This document shows positions 62,455 to 64,000 of a stretch of DNA of 64,000 nucleotides, piece by piece (position 1 is the first letter of the stretch; each line of letters begins with the position of its first letter). Under the pieces are notes generated by a model, which worked only from the letters and a program-made list of their open reading frames with translations, did no database searches and was not told where the DNA came from. The position numbers and the translations under genes were made by a program. Source of the DNA: Lineus longissimus (Eukaryota; Nemertea; Pilidiophora; Heteronemertea; Lineidae); the NCBI RefSeq assembly GCF_910592395.1, contig NC_088309.1:7132501-7196500 (forward strand), read 5' to 3'.

Positions 62455-62775
62455 CTCTTGTGGAAGTGACACCCACTTAGGCACATAGGTGTAACAGGTG
62501 TAATCGTCATAGCAACACATACACATGACCAAAAACGCATTACTTCAAAGAAATGAGTTTTTGATATGACATCATCATACAATTTCTCACTAGAGGTCAC
62601 TACGTAGAAGGTCGATGTAGTAGAGATACATGTCCTCTTTGAATTTTAGTCCCTCGACAATGAATTTCAACTGAAATGGTCGTTTCAGTTGCTGTCTTTG
62701 AAAAAACACTATCATTAAAAGCCAGTAGAAGATCAAGGATCTCATCGGCAGACTATCCATCTCAATCGTTTCCAA
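62455..62775 (-). CDS. Candidate extra 5' exons of PDE8 (hydrophobic N-terminus)
   Basis: Segment 62591-62775 opens with ATGs (MDSLPM..., from 62760) and encodes a hydrophobic run SLIFYWLLMIVFF, then QRQQLKRPFQLKFIVEG and KEDMYLYYIDLLRSDL. It ends in a GTGAGA donor two bases into the next codon. Segment 62455-62542 has a TTTGAAG acceptor and GTAGTA donor and continues the phase, encoding a Cys/Tyr-rich stretch (CYDDYTCYTYVPKWVSLPQE). It ends in phase 0, as the first PDE8 exon at 61984 requires. The three could make a PDE8 with a membrane-anchored N-terminus. The phase agreement may be accidental and no homology is recognised. Without splicing, segment one simply ends at a stop at 62590-62592. 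Confidence 0.25.
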
Positions 62776-64000
62776 GTATTTTCATACACATAGGACCACC
62801 AGACTGGTTTATAATATTGTATTGGTTCATCAGACACGCCGAAGACCGTATCTGGAAGTAAAAGCATATATACTGAAGTTCTAATATAAGGCACTAGTAT
62901 ATGCAATCTTCTTGAATATGCAGGTTTACAAAAAACTCTTTCACTGCCAATAGCATAGGCGTACTGGAATAATAGACTTCCCCACCCTGCCAAAGCAGAA
63001 ACCTTTGATCTTTCTAAAAGCAGTTATCCCCCCCCCCCCAGGCAGGTCAATGAACTATCATGATATTACAAATATATTCCGTTGGCAATACAATATATCA
63101 AAAAATATATCGTAAGATAAACACACTTTGAGGGTAAATACAGAATTCATTGCCAATGTTAGAAATGAGAACCTGACTCGTTCAAAGAATGTTTATACTT
63201 TTGATAAAACACACATACAGTAAGACCACATTGATTGGAGTTTTACTTCCCATTGACTGAAAGCATCATATAATGGATATGCATGTACAGACTTTTATAT
63301 ATGCAAAATACTATATAACTACACCTGCTTATTGTCCATAAATCAGGACCACTCATTATATCCATACTCGTTCATTACCACAAGTGACCTGAGATCGCCC
63401 AAAGAAAGGCGCCAACTATAATCTAATAATGTTGTCATTGATTTTTCATCGAGAAGCAAGGCACGGCTTGCAACTGAAACACCAGCAGGTCATGCCCGGG
63501 GAATACAAATGCTTTATGAGATTTATTCCTTTCATTCTCGGCTAATGTGATTACAATCACCAGAAGAAGAAATATCATAGGATCAGCTCAGCATTTGAGA
63601 TATTAATACATGGGCGGCGACCGAATATTCATGCATTCATATTGATCGCTCAATCGTCAATCAAATCGAAATTGGACGAAATCATATACAAGACTTTTGA
63701 AATGCCAATCACAAGTCAAATATGGGCCAAATTCAAGGTGATAGTGGAAAACAGACCTAAATAGTTTATACAAACATAAAAGAATCTTTGACCCAAACCC
63801 ACAATAATGCCATAATTCACATCAGGCCTAAAATTATTCAAAAAAATCATACAAAAAGCACAAACTGCTGAATCGGAATAAAAACTCTTGACGTGCTGAC
63901 CTTTCACAACCAGGCAGGTGACTTCTGTGTTATCATGCTTCCTGTGAACTGGGTAAATTCTACATAACCAATTTTCACCACTCCTCCCATTATTATTAAG
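62776..64000. other. No gene recognised
   Basis: AT-rich DNA with a C-run near 63030 and no splice-supported exon. The PDE8 promoter may lie here or beyond the right edge. Confidence 0.4.

Noticed and set aside
1-64000. CRISPR array, bacterial operon or phage-like system
   Set aside because: The window is clearly animal nuclear DNA with spliced genes. The direct repeats are satellites, minisatellites and dispersed elements without spacer architecture.

Overview
The window is nuclear DNA of an invertebrate animal, probably a marine bilaterian. Genes have many short exons with GT/AG introns, intergenic DNA is AT-rich, and there are tRNA-derived SINEs, small terminal-inverted-repeat elements and a satellite. 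The protein families are metazoan: PDE8, an SDR9C-type dehydrogenase, an LRR-Ig receptor and an AKAP13/ARHGEF28-like exon. The phylum cannot be fixed from sequence alone. Exon boundaries were placed by hand from splice sites, phase continuity and remembered family motifs; no database search was possible.

Layout. 0-9.4 kb: fragments of a minus-strand gene leaving the left edge, with one exon resembling the N-terminus of AKAP13/ARHGEF28 Rho-GEFs and two phase-compatible upstream exons behind an RFX X-box-like palindrome. 12.4-15.8 kb: a complete six-exon minus-strand SDR gene of 371 codons whose catalytic Ser, Tyr and Lys are all replaced, so probably a pseudoenzyme. 17.4-19.0 kb: an intronless plus-strand LRR-Ig single-pass membrane protein of 535 residues, head to head with the SDR gene. 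20.5-25.7 kb: a CRE-containing candidate promoter and plus-strand exons of an unrecognised small gene. 28.2-37.4 kb: eight-plus head-to-tail copies of a 1126-bp satellite unit, itself built partly from older units of about 109 bp. 37.5-45.2 kb: no convincing gene, but several duplications and MITE-like elements. 45.2-62 kb: a PDE8 cAMP phosphodiesterase on the minus strand, with 20 exons joining into one 841-residue frame (REC-like domain, PAS, PKA-type site, HD catalytic domain). Candidate extra 5' exons lie at 62.5-62.8 kb.

The genes form no operon-like unit. PDE8 would hydrolyse cAMP, and two candidate promoters carry consensus CREs (16.2 and 20.5 kb), but a regulatory link is only speculation. 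The most notable observations are the catalytically stripped SDR, the homogenised satellite with block-like variant sharing between copies, and the set of dispersed inverted-repeat families.
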